Shown: positions 25,666-35,864, counted from the first letter of the stretch. The stretch: DNA of 64,000 nucleotides from Pantoea sp. At-9b (GCF_000175935.2 NC_014840.1:124001-188000); one strand, 5' to 3'. Numbers and translations are program-made. Notes: generated by a model not told the origin, from the sequence alone.

Positions 25666-26625
25666 ATGAGAAATTTTATCCTCAGAAGATTGCTGCAAAC
25701 CTTGCCGATGCTGCTGTTTGCCTCCTTCATTATTTTTATGCTGTTTGCCGCCACCCCTGGCGACTTTATTGACGGCAATGTGACACTCACCGCCGCCCGT
25801 GCCGCCGAACTGAAAGCCATTTACGGCCTCGATCAGCCGTTACTGACCCGTTATCTGCACTGGCTGGGTCAACTGCTGCAAGGCGATTTGGGTTTTTCCC
25901 TGCAATATCAGATTCCTGTCAGTCAGTTGCTGAATCAATACATCTGGAACTCATTCCTGCTTGCCATCATTGCGCTGGTTTTTTACTGGGGCATTGGCCT
26001 GGCGGTGGGTATCGCTTCGGCACTAAAACCGAATTCGCTGTTTGATCATCTGGTCAGTGTCATGGTGTTTGCCGCCATGTCGTTCCCCACCTTCTTTCTC
26101 TGCCTGCTGCTGATCAAGTGGTTTGCGGTTGATCTGCATTGGCTCCCGGTCGGCGGGATGACCAATACCGGCAGCGATGACACCGGCTGGGGGTTAGTGG
26201 TTCAGGTGGCGGCTCACCTGGTGTTACCGGTGATGGCGCTGGTGATGCTCCAGGCTGGCAGCCTGACGCGTTATTTTCGTGCCAGCATGCTCGATGTGGT
26301 GAAGATGGATTTTATCCGCACGGCGCGTGCCAAAGGACTGCGCGAACGGACAGTGATTCTGAAACACGCGCTGCGCAATGCGCTGTTGCCGATTATTACC
26401 CTGCTCGGTTTTGAACTACCGGGGCTGTTCTCCGGGGCCATCATCACCGAGAAGGTGTTTAACTGGCCGGGCGCGGGGCATATCCATATCGATTCGCTGG
26501 CCGCCCGCGATTACCCGGTGCTGATGGGGTTCACCCTGTTCCTGGCGGTATTAACTATCCTCGGTAACCTGATTGCCGACGTGCTCTACGCGTGGGCTGA
26601 CCCGCGCATTCGCGTGAGGTCATAA
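25666..26625 (+). CDS. Peptide-type ABC transporter permease, DppB family
   Basis: A 319-residue inner membrane protein with six predicted spans. It shows MRNFILRRLLQTLPMLLFAS at the N-terminus, ATPGDFIDGN, YGLDQPLLTRYLHWLGQLLQGDLGFS and the coupling loop RTARAKGLRERTVILKHALRNALLP. Its stop shares a base with the next start (TAATG). It should pair with the product of 26625-27572. Confidence 0.93.
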   Translation: MRNFILRRLLQTLPMLLFASFIIFMLFAATPGDFIDGNVTLTAARAAELKAIYGLDQPLLTRYLHWLGQLLQGDLGFSLQYQIPVSQLLNQYIWNSFLLAIIALVFYWGIGLAVGIASALKPNSLFDHLVSVMVFAAMSFPTFFLCLLLIKWFAVDLHWLPVGGMTNTGSDDTGWGLVVQVAAHLVLPVMALVMLQAGSLTRYFRASMLDVVKMDFIRTARAKGLRERTVILKHALRNALLPIITLLGFELPGLFSGAIITEKVFNWPGAGHIHIDSLAARDYPVLMGFTLFLAVLTILGNLIADVLYAWADPRIRVRS

Positions 26626-27572
26626 TGCTCAGTTCGCTTTTTTCCACGCAACGCCGTCTGCGGAAAGCAGCAATACCGGCGCTGGCCCAGGTGACGCCTT
26701 CTCCATGGCGACAGGCCTGGCAAGCATTGCGCCGTAACCGGCTGGCGATGTTTTGCCTGTTTTTACTGTTGGTGATGGCAGCCTGGTGCGTACTCGGTCC
26801 TATTTGGTCACCGTGGCAGGATGACGCTACCGATGCGCTGATGATCAATAAGCCCCCCGGCACCCTGCACTGGCTGGGAACCGATTTCCTCGGTCGCGAC
26901 GTCTATACCCGGTTACTGCTCGCGGGCCGTATTTCATTGATTATTGGTCTGCTTACGATGGTGTTGTCCGTAGCGCTCGGCTATCTGCTGGGTGCGGTAT
27001 CCGGTTACGCCGGTGGCCTGACTGACAAACTGATCATGCGCCTGGCGGATGTGGTGATGACCATCCCGAGCCTGCCGCTGCTGATTGTGGCGGGTGCCAT
27101 GCTCGCCGAGCTCGATTTCTCGCCAGACTCACGCATCTATATGGTTATCGTCATGTTAAGTCTGCTGGAGTGGCCTAAGCTGGCGCGCCTGGTACGCGGG
27201 CAAATTCTTTCTCTGCGCGAACGCGACTTTATGCTGGCAACACAGGTGCTGGGGCTGTCACCACGGCGGCGTCTTTTCGGTCATTTATTACCGAACACCG
27301 TCCCGATTCTGGTGGTGATGGCGACGATGGCGGTGGCGAACGCCATTCTGAGCGAGTCAGCACTGAGCTACCTTGGACTCGGCGTCGTGCCACCGACGCC
27401 CTCGTGGGGCAATATGATGGATGCCGCCAACAGTTTAATCGACTTTCAACGCCGCCCGTGGCTATGGATGCCGCCCGGTATCGCTATTTTTATCACCGTT
27501 GTTGCCATTAATGTGTTGGGTGATGGACTGCGTGATGCCCTCGATCCCCGCATGAAACGGAGCCTGAAATGA
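26625..27572 (+). CDS. Peptide-type ABC transporter permease, DppC family
   Basis: A 315-residue inner membrane protein. The cytoplasmic N-terminal segment precedes SPWRQAWQALRRNRLAMFCL, then LHWLGTDFLGRDVYTRLLLAGR and the coupling loop ATQVLGLSPRRRLFGHLLPNTVP. The RQAWxxxxRNRLA pattern is typical of oligopeptide OppC/DppC proteins. It overlaps the following ATPase gene by four bases. Confidence 0.93.
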   Translation: MLSSLFSTQRRLRKAAIPALAQVTPSPWRQAWQALRRNRLAMFCLFLLLVMAAWCVLGPIWSPWQDDATDALMINKPPGTLHWLGTDFLGRDVYTRLLLAGRISLIIGLLTMVLSVALGYLLGAVSGYAGGLTDKLIMRLADVVMTIPSLPLLIVAGAMLAELDFSPDSRIYMVIVMLSLLEWPKLARLVRGQILSLRERDFMLATQVLGLSPRRRLFGHLLPNTVPILVVMATMAVANAILSESALSYLGLGVVPPTPSWGNMMDAANSLIDFQRRPWLWMPPGIAIFITVVAINVLGDGLRDALDPRMKRSLK

Positions 27573-28552
27573 GTGAACCGTTAATCACTTTTGACCGGTT
27601 ATCCGTCTCTTTTGCGGCCGAACAGGGGCGGGTTCGGGCGGTGCAGGATGTCTCATTTACCATCAACCCCGGTCAGACCATCGGTATTGTCGGTGAGTCG
27701 GGTTGCGGCAAAAGCGTGACAGCAATGTCACTGATGGGACTGCTACCGCCACAGGCCGCACGTATCGACGGTGGTGAAATCCGTTTTCAGGGGCAGGACC
27801 TGCTGCGACTGAAAGCGGCAAAAATGGCTGATCTTCGTGGCAACCAACTGGCGATGATTTTTCAGGAACCGATGACGGCCCTGAACCCGGTCCTCACCAT
27901 TGGCGAACAGCTTTGCGAACCACTGATTCGCCATCGCGGTGAGTCACCGAAAAACGCCTGGCAGCACGCCACGCAACTGATTAGCCATGTCGGTCTCGCG
28001 CGGGCAGAGAGCCTGATGAGTAGCTATCCGCATCAGCTTTCCGGCGGCATGTTGCAGCGAATTATGATCGCGATGGCGCTCAGTTGCCGGCCTAAATTGC
28101 TGATTGCCGACGAACCCACCACGGCGTTGGATGTCACCGTACAGGCACAGATTCTGCGTCTGCTGCGCGATGAGGCGCGCGCCAATAAGATGGCACTGAT
28201 GCTGATTACTCATGACCTCGGTGTCATTGCCCAGATGGCGGAAAAGGTGGTGGTGATGTATGCCGGACGCATTGTTGAGCAGGGTCCGGTCGCCGAAGTA
28301 TTGCGCAATCCGCTGCACCCTTACACCAAAGGCCTTATCGCCTCCCGCCCGGTGCCGGGCGAGCGACGTCGCCGCCTCTATTCGATCCCCGGCCAGGTGC
28401 CGGACCTTGCTGACTTGCCACCCTGGTGTGCCTTTGCCGACCGTTGTGCCAATGCCCGTGAAAGCTGCCATGCGGCTATCCCGCCGTTACGTGGGCAGCA
28501 GCAGCAGCAAGCCGCCTGTTTTTACCCTGAATCCCTGGAATCCTTAGTATGA
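27569..28552 (+). CDS. Peptide-type ABC transporter ATPase, DppD family
   Basis: A 327-residue ATP-binding subunit. It shows Walker [11 protein letters not shown]-loop [13 protein letters not shown], signature [15 protein letters not shown], Walker [13 protein letters not shown] and switch histidine ITHDLG. The C-terminal oligopeptide domain carries the cysteine pattern [17 protein letters not shown] that binds an iron-sulfur cluster in DppD/OppD proteins. It overlaps its DppF partner gene by four bases. Confidence 0.94.
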   Translation: MSEPLITFDRLSVSFAAEQGRVRAVQDVSFTINPGQTIGIVGESGCGKSVTAMSLMGLLPPQAARIDGGEIRFQGQDLLRLKAAKMADLRGNQLAMIFQEPMTALNPVLTIGEQLCEPLIRHRGESPKNAWQHATQLISHVGLARAESLMSSYPHQLSGGMLQRIMIAMALSCRPKLLIADEPTTALDVTVQAQILRLLRDEARANKMALMLITHDLGVIAQMAEKVVVMYAGRIVEQGPVAEVLRNPLHPYTKGLIASRPVPGERRRRLYSIPGQVPDLADLPPWCAFADRCANARESCHAAIPPLRGQQQQQAACFYPESLESLV

Positions 28553-29514
28553 GCAGCGAATTTGTGATTGAAGTCGAAGGGTTGAAAAAACACTTCCCGA
28601 TCCGTAATGGCCTTTTTGGTCAGGAAACCGGGCAGCTTCGGGCGGTAGATGGCGTCAGTTTTCGCATCCGTCGTGGCTCCATCTTTGGCCTTGTTGGAGA
28701 ATCAGGCAGTGGCAAAACCACTGTCGGCCGCACCATTCTCGGGCTGTATGACAAAACCGCAGGCAGCATCAAATATCTTGGCAAAGAGTTGCAGGCGCTG
28801 ACAGCGCAGGAGATGCGCACCTTACGGCCAAAAATTCAATTGGTCTTTCAGGACCCTTACAGCTCGCTCAATCCACGCATCCGCGTCGGCGATGCCATTG
28901 GCGAGGCGATGCTGGAACATAAACTCTGTAGCCGGGCGGAACTGCATGAAAAAGTCATTGAGGTAATGAAGATTTGCGGGCTGGCTCCCCAGCATTACAA
29001 CCGTTTTCCCCATGAATTCTCCGGGGGACAGCGCCAGCGAATTGGTATTGCCCGCGCACTGATTCTCAACCCGGATTTCATTGTTGCCGATGAGCCAATC
29101 TCCGCCCTGGATGTCTCCATCCAGGCGCAGATTATCAATCTGTTCTCCGATCTGCGTGATGATCATGGCGTTACTTTCCTGTTTATTTCGCATGATCTTG
29201 GCGTAGTAGAGCATCTGTGCGATGACGTAGCAGTGATGTACCTGGGTCAGTTGGTGGAAACCGCCAGCCGTGATGCGTTGTTCCGTCAACCGTTACACCC
29301 CTACACGCAGGCGCTACTGGCTGCCGTCCCGACGCTCGATCCATTGAGCGAACCGGTCGCGGCCGTGCAAGGCGAGATCCCTGACCCTGCACGCCCGCCA
29401 TCTGGTTGCCGATTTTCGACCCGTTGTCCACGGGCAGAAGCGAAGTGCCATCAGGTTGCACCGACACTACGTGAAGTGTCCCCCGACCACCGGGTCGCAT
29501 GTCATCAGGTTTGA
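28549..29514 (+). CDS. Peptide-type ABC transporter ATPase, DppF family
   Basis: A 321-residue ATP-binding subunit. It shows Walker [11 protein letters not shown]-loop VFQDPYSSLNPR, signature FSGGQRQRIGIARAL, Walker B FIVADEPISALD and ISHDLG. The C-terminal segment PSGCRFSTRCPRAEAKC carries the cluster-binding cysteines. It is last gene of the transporter operon that begins at 23910. Confidence 0.94.
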   Translation: MSSEFVIEVEGLKKHFPIRNGLFGQETGQLRAVDGVSFRIRRGSIFGLVGESGSGKTTVGRTILGLYDKTAGSIKYLGKELQALTAQEMRTLRPKIQLVFQDPYSSLNPRIRVGDAIGEAMLEHKLCSRAELHEKVIEVMKICGLAPQHYNRFPHEFSGGQRQRIGIARALILNPDFIVADEPISALDVSIQAQIINLFSDLRDDHGVTFLFISHDLGVVEHLCDDVAVMYLGQLVETASRDALFRQPLHPYTQALLAAVPTLDPLSEPVAAVQGEIPDPARPPSGCRFSTRCPRAEAKCHQVAPTLREVSPDHRVACHQV

Positions 29515-29909
29515 TTAACAGCGCCAACAGATGATGTTGTTATTCGGTTTGATTCCCCCTACGCCCCGCACGTTTATCGTGAGGGGATAGCAGGCTTGTC
29601 GGGCTATTTCGCACCTGCCTTCCGCTATAATTCCAACCCTCATTTCAACGTCTATATTGATTAAAATACAGACCGACTAAAAAGTGGCTCATCTTATTAT
29701 TTGTGCGATTGAAGGCATTAATCTCAATATCCGTTTTTTCCTGCCCATTCCTCCGCTGTCGCCCATTACAAGGTGATACACCCGTCACAATATAAATGAA
29801 ACTCATACCTTCAGAAGCTAAAACCACCTGATTTATCCGGTCAGGAAAAGATACTCTGAGCGGGAAATAAATAAACCTCTACGATTCGATTACATTTTGG
29901 GAGCCGCAA
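29515..29909. other. Intergenic region without a credible gene
   Basis: No ORF here has coding character. An imperfect hairpin (CCCCGCACG-TTTAT-CGTGAGGGG, 29564-29586, one mismatch) lies 50 bases after the transporter operon and may mark its 3' end, though no T-run follows. The right half is AT-rich and should hold the promoter of the dioxygenase-like gene at 29910. Confidence 0.5.
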
Positions 29910-30890
29910 ATGACAAACCACATAGCCGAGCCATGTCATGATATTGCACATCTGGCACATGTTGAGATGTTCTCAAATAAATTCGAAGAGAGCCTTGATT
30001 TCTTTGTCAATGTCTATGGTCTCACCCTCTCAGCTCAGGACGAAAACCATGCCTGGCTTAGAGCATGGGATGACTACGAATTCCATACGCTGAAACTGAC
30101 TCGTCACCACACGACTGGTGTGGGCCATATCGCCTATCGCGCCAGCTCTGAAGCGGCGTTGATGCGACGCGTCGCGGCTATCGAAGCCAGTAAATATGAT
30201 GTGATCGGCTGGGTGGATGGTGAACCCGGACATGGGCGCGCTTTTCGCTTCTCAGATCCCTTCGGTCATGTGTTTGAAATCTATTACGACACGGTGCGCT
30301 ATCAGGCAGTTGGGGATGAGCGCCCTTCATTAAAAAACCTGGCACAGCGCTATCATGCTCGCGGCGCTTGTCCGCGTCGTCTGGATCATCTCAACCTGCT
30401 GGCTGCTGATGTCCGTGAGTTTAAAAACTTTATGGAAACCTGCCTCGGCTCCCGCGTGACCGAAATGATTCAACTGGATAATGGCCGCATTGGTGGTTGC
30501 TGGTTCACCATTAATAACAAAACTTACGACCTGGCCTGTACCGAGGAACACGCTGGAGGCAATGGCCGCCTGCATCATGTGACTTATGCGACCGATACCC
30601 GGGAAGATATTTTACGCGCCGCAGATATTTTCCTCGAAAATGGGGTACATATCGAAACCGGACCGCATAAGCACGCCATTCAGGGAACATTCTTCTTGTA
30701 TGTCTGGGAGCCTGCGGGCAACCGTGTTGAACTGGCCAATTCAGGGGCACGGCTTATTCTGGCACCTGACTGGCAGACCGTGGTCTGGACGGAAACCGAG
30801 CGTAAAAAAGGACAGGCATGGGGCCTGAAGACCATCGAAACCTTCCATACCCACGGCACACCGCCCACGCCGAAACAACTGGAAGAGTGA
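29910..30890 (+). CDS. Catechol 2,3-dioxygenase-like extradiol dioxygenase (VOC fold)
   Basis: A 326-residue two-domain VOC protein matching type I extradiol dioxygenases, Fe(II) enzymes that cleave catechols next to the diol. The iron ligands are present: His160 (DHLNLL), a His of LHHVTYA (222/223) and Glu274 (GNRVELANSG). The second-sphere His255 (GPHKHAIQG) and Tyr264 correspond to the acid-base His and Tyr of XylE. GGGAG precedes the ATG. No other ring-cleavage genes (hydrolase, 4-oxalocrotonate route) are in the window, so the physiological substrate is open. The neighbouring LLM gene is convergent. Confidence 0.9.
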   Translation: MTNHIAEPCHDIAHLAHVEMFSNKFEESLDFFVNVYGLTLSAQDENHAWLRAWDDYEFHTLKLTRHHTTGVGHIAYRASSEAALMRRVAAIEASKYDVIGWVDGEPGHGRAFRFSDPFGHVFEIYYDTVRYQAVGDERPSLKNLAQRYHARGACPRRLDHLNLLAADVREFKNFMETCLGSRVTEMIQLDNGRIGGCWFTINNKTYDLACTEEHAGGNGRLHHVTYATDTREDILRAADIFLENGVHIETGPHKHAIQGTFFLYVWEPAGNRVELANSGARLILAPDWQTVVWTETERKKGQAWGLKTIETFHTHGTPPTPKQLEE

Positions 30891-30909
30891 TGCATGTAAC
30901 ATCAGTATG

Positions 30910-30936
30910 GCAGGATGCTAAATACGTCCTGCTTTT
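30910..30936 (+). terminator. Terminator after the dioxygenase-like gene
   Basis: GCAGGA and TCCTGC form a 6-bp stem around an 11-base loop, followed by TTTT, 19 bases after the stop. It lies between two convergent genes. Confidence 0.55.
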
Positions 30937-30966
30937 CTGCATCAAACGTTGGTCTCTTTATCCATT

Positions 30967-32346
30967 TCAATCAAGAGACAATTTCCGCTGTGGATGCGAG
31001 TCAGGTAATTTGCTCCCCTTGCGGAAAATCTTCTCGCGCAATGTCCCTGATTGATATGCCGTTTGCGCCAGGCCACGTTTTTGCAGCACCGGAACCACAT
31101 GTTCCACCCACTCGTCCCACCATCCCAGAGTTGTCACTGGCACAACGTTGAAGCCATCCACTCCCGCATCGGCAAACTGTTGTACTTTATCGGCGATTTG
31201 CTCCGGTGTACCGGCGAAACGGCCTGGCAACAAGGCGTGTTTGATCAGATATTCACGCCATGTCAGCACCCTGCCCTGACCATAATCAGCATCCACGGCG
31301 ATGCGGAATTTTGAGCGCATATGCTGGCTGAACTCTTCACGGCGGCTTAGTTCCGTCAACGGCGTGTCCGGGTCAATATTCGCCAGGTCAATACCCGAGC
31401 CACCGCTGTAAAAACCCTGCAATGCATTGATGTCGATATTATCGAACAGATATTGCTGCTTGCGTTTCGCTTCTTCTTCCGTCGAACCAATCACCGTCGA
31501 GAGCATCACCAGCTTTTTCAAATCTTCAGGCTGGCGTCCGTAATCCACCACATCCTGATTGAGACGAGCAATATCCTTGCGCGCAGTCTCAGGGGTTTGC
31601 GATGGCAGGAACGTCACTTCGGCATTGCGCGCCGCAAAATGACGCCCGGCTTCCGAATTGCCTGCCTGGAAGAAGACCGGACTGCGCTGCGGCGAGGGTT
31701 CAACGATATGAGGGCCTTCAACACGGTACCGCTTACCAACATGGTTGATTTTGTGAATTTTATCGGCGTCGAAGAAGCGATTGGTCGCCGGATCGTGCAG
31801 CACGGCACCGTCCTCCCACGACAACTCCCAAAGCTTATAAACGACATCGAGATACTCCTGCGCCCAGATATAGCGCTCATCATGCGGCACGATCTCGTCG
31901 TAACCATAATTACGGAAACCGTTTGATAAGTAGGACGTGACGATATTCCAGCCGATCCGCCCGCGCGTGAATTCGTCCAGCGAGGAGATTTGCCGCGCAA
32001 AAGAAAAGGGATGCGCCTGAATAACGTTGCTGGTGACCACCAATCCTAAATGCTCGGTTGCCAGCCCCAAGGCTGAGAGAATGGTTATGGGATCGGGTTC
32101 CGGGAATTGCGTCCCGGCGCGAATAGTGGTTTTGCCATCGCCATACTCAATGTCGTACACCCCCACCACATCGGCAATGAACAGCGTGTCGAATAAGCCT
32201 TTTTCCAGCGTTTTGACAGTCCTGACATACGCATCCAGCTGATTGTAACCGTACTGCACCTGGCCCTCGGGCGTGCGCCAGTAGCCGTGGCTGTGGTGAT
32301 TAGGGGTCAGATGGAGAAACCCGTTATAAATCAGTTCACGAGACAT
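30967..32346 (-). CDS. LLM-class flavin-dependent monooxygenase (NtaA/SnaA/DszA family)
   Basis: A 459-residue paralogue of the enzyme at 16656. It shows LFDTLFIADVVGVYD, FTRGRIGWNIVTSYLSNGFRN, SPQRSPVFFQAGNSEAG and a C-terminal VVPVTTLGWWDEWVEHVVPVL. ATG 32346 follows GGAG and lies 19 bases after the fused ATPase gene. It is the last gene of module 30967-37477 (binding protein, two permeases, ATPase, monooxygenase). FMNH2 must come from a reductase outside the window. C-S bond cleavage of the imported compound is the likely reaction. Confidence 0.92.
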   Translation of the reverse strand: MSRELIYNGFLHLTPNHHSHGYWRTPEGQVQYGYNQLDAYVRTVKTLEKGLFDTLFIADVVGVYDIEYGDGKTTIRAGTQFPEPDPITILSALGLATEHLGLVVTSNVIQAHPFSFARQISSLDEFTRGRIGWNIVTSYLSNGFRNYGYDEIVPHDERYIWAQEYLDVVYKLWELSWEDGAVLHDPATNRFFDADKIHKINHVGKRYRVEGPHIVEPSPQRSPVFFQAGNSEAGRHFAARNAEVTFLPSQTPETARKDIARLNQDVVDYGRQPEDLKKLVMLSTVIGSTEEEAKRKQQYLFDNIDINALQGFYSGGSGIDLANIDPDTPLTELSRREEFSQHMRSKFRIAVDADYGQGRVLTWREYLIKHALLPGRFAGTPEQIADKVQQFADAGVDGFNVVPVTTLGWWDEWVEHVVPVLQKRGLAQTAYQSGTLREKIFRKGSKLPDSHPQRKLSLD

Positions 32347-32365
32347 AGTTGCTCCGTTAGCCCTT

Positions 32366-34000
32366 TCAGGCCGGTTCAGCCACACCCAGGCGGGGCAGCG
32401 AGGCAAGTAATTTGCGGGTATAAGGATGGTGTGGCCGATAGAAAATCGCATCGGCCGTGCCCTGTTCCACCGCCAGACCGTTTTGCATCACCAACACCCG
32501 ATCGCTCATATGGTGGATGACGCCAAGGTCATGCGAGATAAACAGATAGCTGACGCCCAGTTGCGTCTGGAGATCCGTCAGCAGATCGAGGATTTGCGCC
32601 TGGATGGTGACGTCCAGCGCCGATACCGCCTCATCCAGCACGATGATTTGTGGGTGCGTTGCGATGGCACGGGCAATCGCCACACGCTGACGCTGCCCGC
32701 CTGACATGCGTGCTGGCCACTGACGCAGATGTTCAGCACCAAGGCCAACTGACTCAAGCAGACTGATGGCGCGCTCACGCGGTGTTTGTGTCGCGGGATG
32801 ACGATCCAGTGCGATGGCGTCCAGCAGGATGTCTTCGACCCGCCAGCGTGGATCGAAAGAGGACAGCGGGTCCTGGTAAACCACCGCGATCTGCCGACGA
32901 ATCTCGCGCTGTTCAGCCGCAGAAGCCTGACTCCAGGGTTGGCCGCGAAAACGCACCTCGCCGCTATCCGGTGATTCCAGCGCCAGCGCAATGCGCGACA
33001 GCGTGGTTTTGCCCGACCCCGACTCCCCAACGATGCCCAGCGTCTCACCGCGTTTGAGGGTAAACGAGACATCCGCAAGCGCCGTATGTCCGCGAAAGCG
33101 TTTAACGATATGACGGGCTTCCAGCAGCACCTCATCATCTGGCGCATTTGAGCGGACAGGTTCTGCGCTGGGTGCTGAAGTGGCAGCGGAAAGTCGTTGC
33201 CCTTTGGTGTGCTCGCTCGGAATCGCATCGATCAAACCCTGGGTATAGGCATGACGCGGCCGTTGCAGCACATCCTGCGTCGCCCCAGCCTCCACAATAC
33301 TGCCGCCCTGCATCACCAGAATATGGTCAGCAATCTTCGCGACCACCGCCAGATCGTGGCTGATAAGAATGATACTGGTGCCGCGATCCAGCATCTGCCG
33401 CAGTACCTCCAGCACCTGCGCCTGCACGGTGACATCTAACGCCGTGGTTGGCTCATCGGCTATCAGCACGTCGGGATGCAGCGCAATCGCAGAGGCGATC
33501 AGCGCACGCTGACGTAACCCGCCAGATAACTCGTCAGGACGCTGAGTGGCGCGATGCGCGGCGTGTGGCACACCCACTTCCTCCAGCAAGGCGAGGACCT
33601 TTTCCTGACGGCTGGAGGGGGTGCCCCAGCGGTGCAGTGCCAGCGCTTCAGCGATCTCTTTACCCACGGGACGCAGGGGATCGAGGGAAACCAGCGCATC
33701 CTGCAAAATAAATCCGACTTTCCGGCCACGTATCTTTCGCCACCAGCGATCGCTACGACCCAGCAGATCTTCCTGTTGCAGTGTAAGCGTCTCGGCCTCT
33801 ACCCGGAGCTGCTCACCCGCCAATCCGACCAACGAACGTGCCGTGACACTTTTACCGGATCCCGATTCACCCACCAGCGCCAGACATTGCCCGCGTTGCA
33901 GGTCAAAACTGACGTTTTTCACGATATGACGCGGTTCCGCATGGTCACTGGTTGCCCAAACGTTTAGTCCGCGCACCTCGATTACCTTGTTATCGCTCAT
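32366..34000 (-). CDS. Peptide-type ABC transporter ATPase, fused DppD-DppF type
   Basis: A 544-residue double ATPase. Domain one has [24 protein letters not shown] and [11 protein letters not shown]; domain two (after about residue 285) has [24 protein letters not shown] and VLDEAVSALD. In the last motif the Walker B region reads DEAVS where the usual form is DEPVS. The catalytic Glu remains, so activity is expected. The start overlaps the permease stop by one base. Confidence 0.93.
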   Translation of the reverse strand: MSDNKVIEVRGLNVWATSDHAEPRHIVKNVSFDLQRGQCLALVGESGSGKSVTARSLVGLAGEQLRVEAETLTLQQEDLLGRSDRWWRKIRGRKVGFILQDALVSLDPLRPVGKEIAEALALHRWGTPSSRQEKVLALLEEVGVPHAAHRATQRPDELSGGLRQRALIASAIALHPDVLIADEPTTALDVTVQAQVLEVLRQMLDRGTSIILISHDLAVVAKIADHILVMQGGSIVEAGATQDVLQRPRHAYTQGLIDAIPSEHTKGQRLSAATSAPSAEPVRSNAPDDEVLLEARHIVKRFRGHTALADVSFTLKRGETLGIVGESGSGKTTLSRIALALESPDSGEVRFRGQPWSQASAAEQREIRRQIAVVYQDPLSSFDPRWRVEDILLDAIALDRHPATQTPRERAISLLESVGLGAEHLRQWPARMSGGQRQRVAIARAIATHPQIIVLDEAVSALDVTIQAQILDLLTDLQTQLGVSYLFISHDLGVIHHMSDRVLVMQNGLAVEQGTADAIFYRPHHPYTRKLLASLPRLGVAEPA

Positions 34001-34869
34001 CAGCGCTTCTCCCCTGCGGCACGCTGCTGGATATAGCGGCCGATTTGCGTGAATGACAGCGCCACCAGCACAATGGCGATGCCCGGCAGCACTTCAAGCC
34101 ACCAGGCGACCGTGACGTTAATTTTCCCGGCTTCCAGCAGCGCGCCCCATTCAGGCGAGGGAGGAACCACACCCAGGCCCAAAAATGACAACCCCGATGC
34201 CCAGACCACGGATTGCCCAATCCCCAACGCCACCAGTGAAAACAGCGGGCGGAAAACATTCGGCGCGATATGTTGTAGGAACACCTGATGCCAGCCATGA
34301 CCCAGCGCACGAGCCGCCTCGACATAGCCGGATTGCCGCACCTGCAACGCCTGCGCCCGCACCAGTCGTGCATAGCCAGGGGCAGTGCCGATGCCGACCG
34401 AGATGAGTAAACTGCTGGCGGAAGGTCCCAGCAATGCGACAAACAGCAGTGCCAGTAGCAAAGTGGGGAAAGCCAGCAGAATTTCCAGTAGCCGGTTGAC
34501 CGGTTCGGCCAGCCAGCGCGGACCTAATGCGGCACTGAAGCCCAGCACTATCGCGCCAAACATCGCAATGACCATGGCACCCAGGCCAATCAGCAGCGAT
34601 AGCCGGGTTCCCCAGATAATCCGGCTGTAGAGATCGCGGCCAATATCATCCGTACCCAGCCAGTGAGTCAGCGACGGCGGCTGCAATGCCCGCAGGAGAT
34701 CGGTGCTGAAGGGGTCATGCGTCGCCAGCCATGCCGGTGCGATGGCGGCAACGATAAAGAACAGCGCCACCATGCCTGCCAGCAACACGGAAAACGGTAT
34801 TCTTCGGGTTACGGCTCTGGCCGGTGCTGTGGTTTTCAGCCCGACGTAATCAGAAAGATGAGTTGTCAT
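34000..34869 (-). CDS. Peptide-type ABC transporter permease, DppC family
   Basis: A 289-residue inner membrane protein with LTHWLGTDDIGRDLYSRIIWGTR, about six spans, and the coupling loop ARALGHGWHQVFLQHIAPNVFRP. The gene overlaps the DppB-type gene upstream by four bases and the ATPase downstream by one. Its pattern closely follows the paralogue at 19674. Confidence 0.93.
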   Translation of the reverse strand: MTTHLSDYVGLKTTAPARAVTRRIPFSVLLAGMVALFFIVAAIAPAWLATHDPFSTDLLRALQPPSLTHWLGTDDIGRDLYSRIIWGTRLSLLIGLGAMVIAMFGAIVLGFSAALGPRWLAEPVNRLLEILLAFPTLLLALLFVALLGPSASSLLISVGIGTAPGYARLVRAQALQVRQSGYVEAARALGHGWHQVFLQHIAPNVFRPLFSLVALGIGQSVVWASGLSFLGLGVVPPSPEWGALLEAGKINVTVAWWLEVLPGIAIVLVALSFTQIGRYIQQRAAGEKR

Positions 34870-35864
34870 GACCGACCTCGCAGGCGGGGATCGATGATCA
34901 GGGAGATAAGATCGACCACCAGGTTGATGACGATATAGAGGAAGCTGATGAGGATCACGATCCCCGACACCAGCGCAAAATCTTTATTGCTGACCGCGTT
35001 GACCAGCACATTACCCAGCCCCGGACGGGCAAACACCGCCTCCACCAGCACCGCCCCGGACAGCAGGTTGCCAATTGCCCAGCCGCTCAGGGTGATGGCC
35101 GGGATCAATGCATGACGCAGCACATGGCGTAAACGCACCCCGGCCAGACTCATCCCACGCGCGCGTGCTGATAGAACAAACGGTTGTTGCAACCGGCTTT
35201 CAAATTCCCCACGAATGGCATGCCCGATAAATCCGGCCAGCGGAATCGCCAGCGTGAAAGCTGGCAGTACCGTTCCCCACAGACTGGCACCCCCCACTAC
35301 CGGAAACCAGCGTAGATCGATGGCGAATACAATCAGCAGCAGGATGCCAATCCAGTACGGCGGCAGCCCGGCCATGATGGTCTCCACCGCTGCACCCAAG
35401 GCCCCCAGACGGCGATGCCGCCCGGCGGTCAGTAGCGTCCACGGAATCGCGATCAGCCATGCCAGCAGCAACGCCGCAATGGCCAATGTGAAGGTTGGGA
35501 GCAGTTGTTCAGCAATGATGTGTGACACCGGGCGTTGCAACTCAAAAGAGAAGCCCAGATCGGCATGCAGCAGCCGGGATAAATAATGCAGATACTGCTC
35601 AGCAATCGGCTTATCAAAACCGTATTGCGCGTTGATCGGGGCTAATTCCGCTGGCGTTCGCTCAATCACCTGCCCGGAGGTAATGTTGAGCAAAATGGTG
35701 GCGCGATCGCCAGGCAGCACCGCCAGTACCAGGAAGGTGACGGTGATGGTGCCCCACAGCACGAACACGGCTGCGCCAAGGCGCAGCGCTATCCTGCGCA
35801 GTAACCGCGCGCTGCCACCCACCTGCTGCGCTTCGTGCTCGGGTGCGGAGATAATGTCACTCAT
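34866..35864 (-). CDS. Peptide-type ABC transporter permease, DppB family
   Basis: A 332-residue inner membrane protein. It shows VLPGDRATILLNI, PAELAPINAQYGFDKPIAEQY, ADLGFSFELQRPV and the coupling loop SARARGMSLAGVRLRHVLRHALIP. The start overlaps the binding protein stop by four bases (ATGA). It pairs with the product of 34000-34869. Confidence 0.93.
   Translation of the reverse strand: MSDIISAPEHEAQQVGGSARLLRRIALRLGAAVFVLWGTITVTFLVLAVLPGDRATILLNITSGQVIERTPAELAPINAQYGFDKPIAEQYLHYLSRLLHADLGFSFELQRPVSHIIAEQLLPTFTLAIAALLLAWLIAIPWTLLTAGRHRRLGALGAAVETIMAGLPPYWIGILLLIVFAIDLRWFPVVGGASLWGTVLPAFTLAIPLAGFIGHAIRGEFESRLQQPFVLSARARGMSLAGVRLRHVLRHALIPAITLSGWAIGNLLSGAVLVEAVFARPGLGNVLVNAVSNKDFALVSGIVILISFLYIVINLVVDLISLIIDPRLRGRS

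Noticed and set aside
29773..29795. CRP-like palindrome in the gap before the dioxygenase-like gene (GGTGA...TCACA)
   Set aside because: The half-sites are separated by eight bases, not the six that CRP requires.
29645..29827. Minus-strand frame of 60 codons in the gap before the dioxygenase-like gene
   Set aside because: Low coding character, no ribosome site and no family match.
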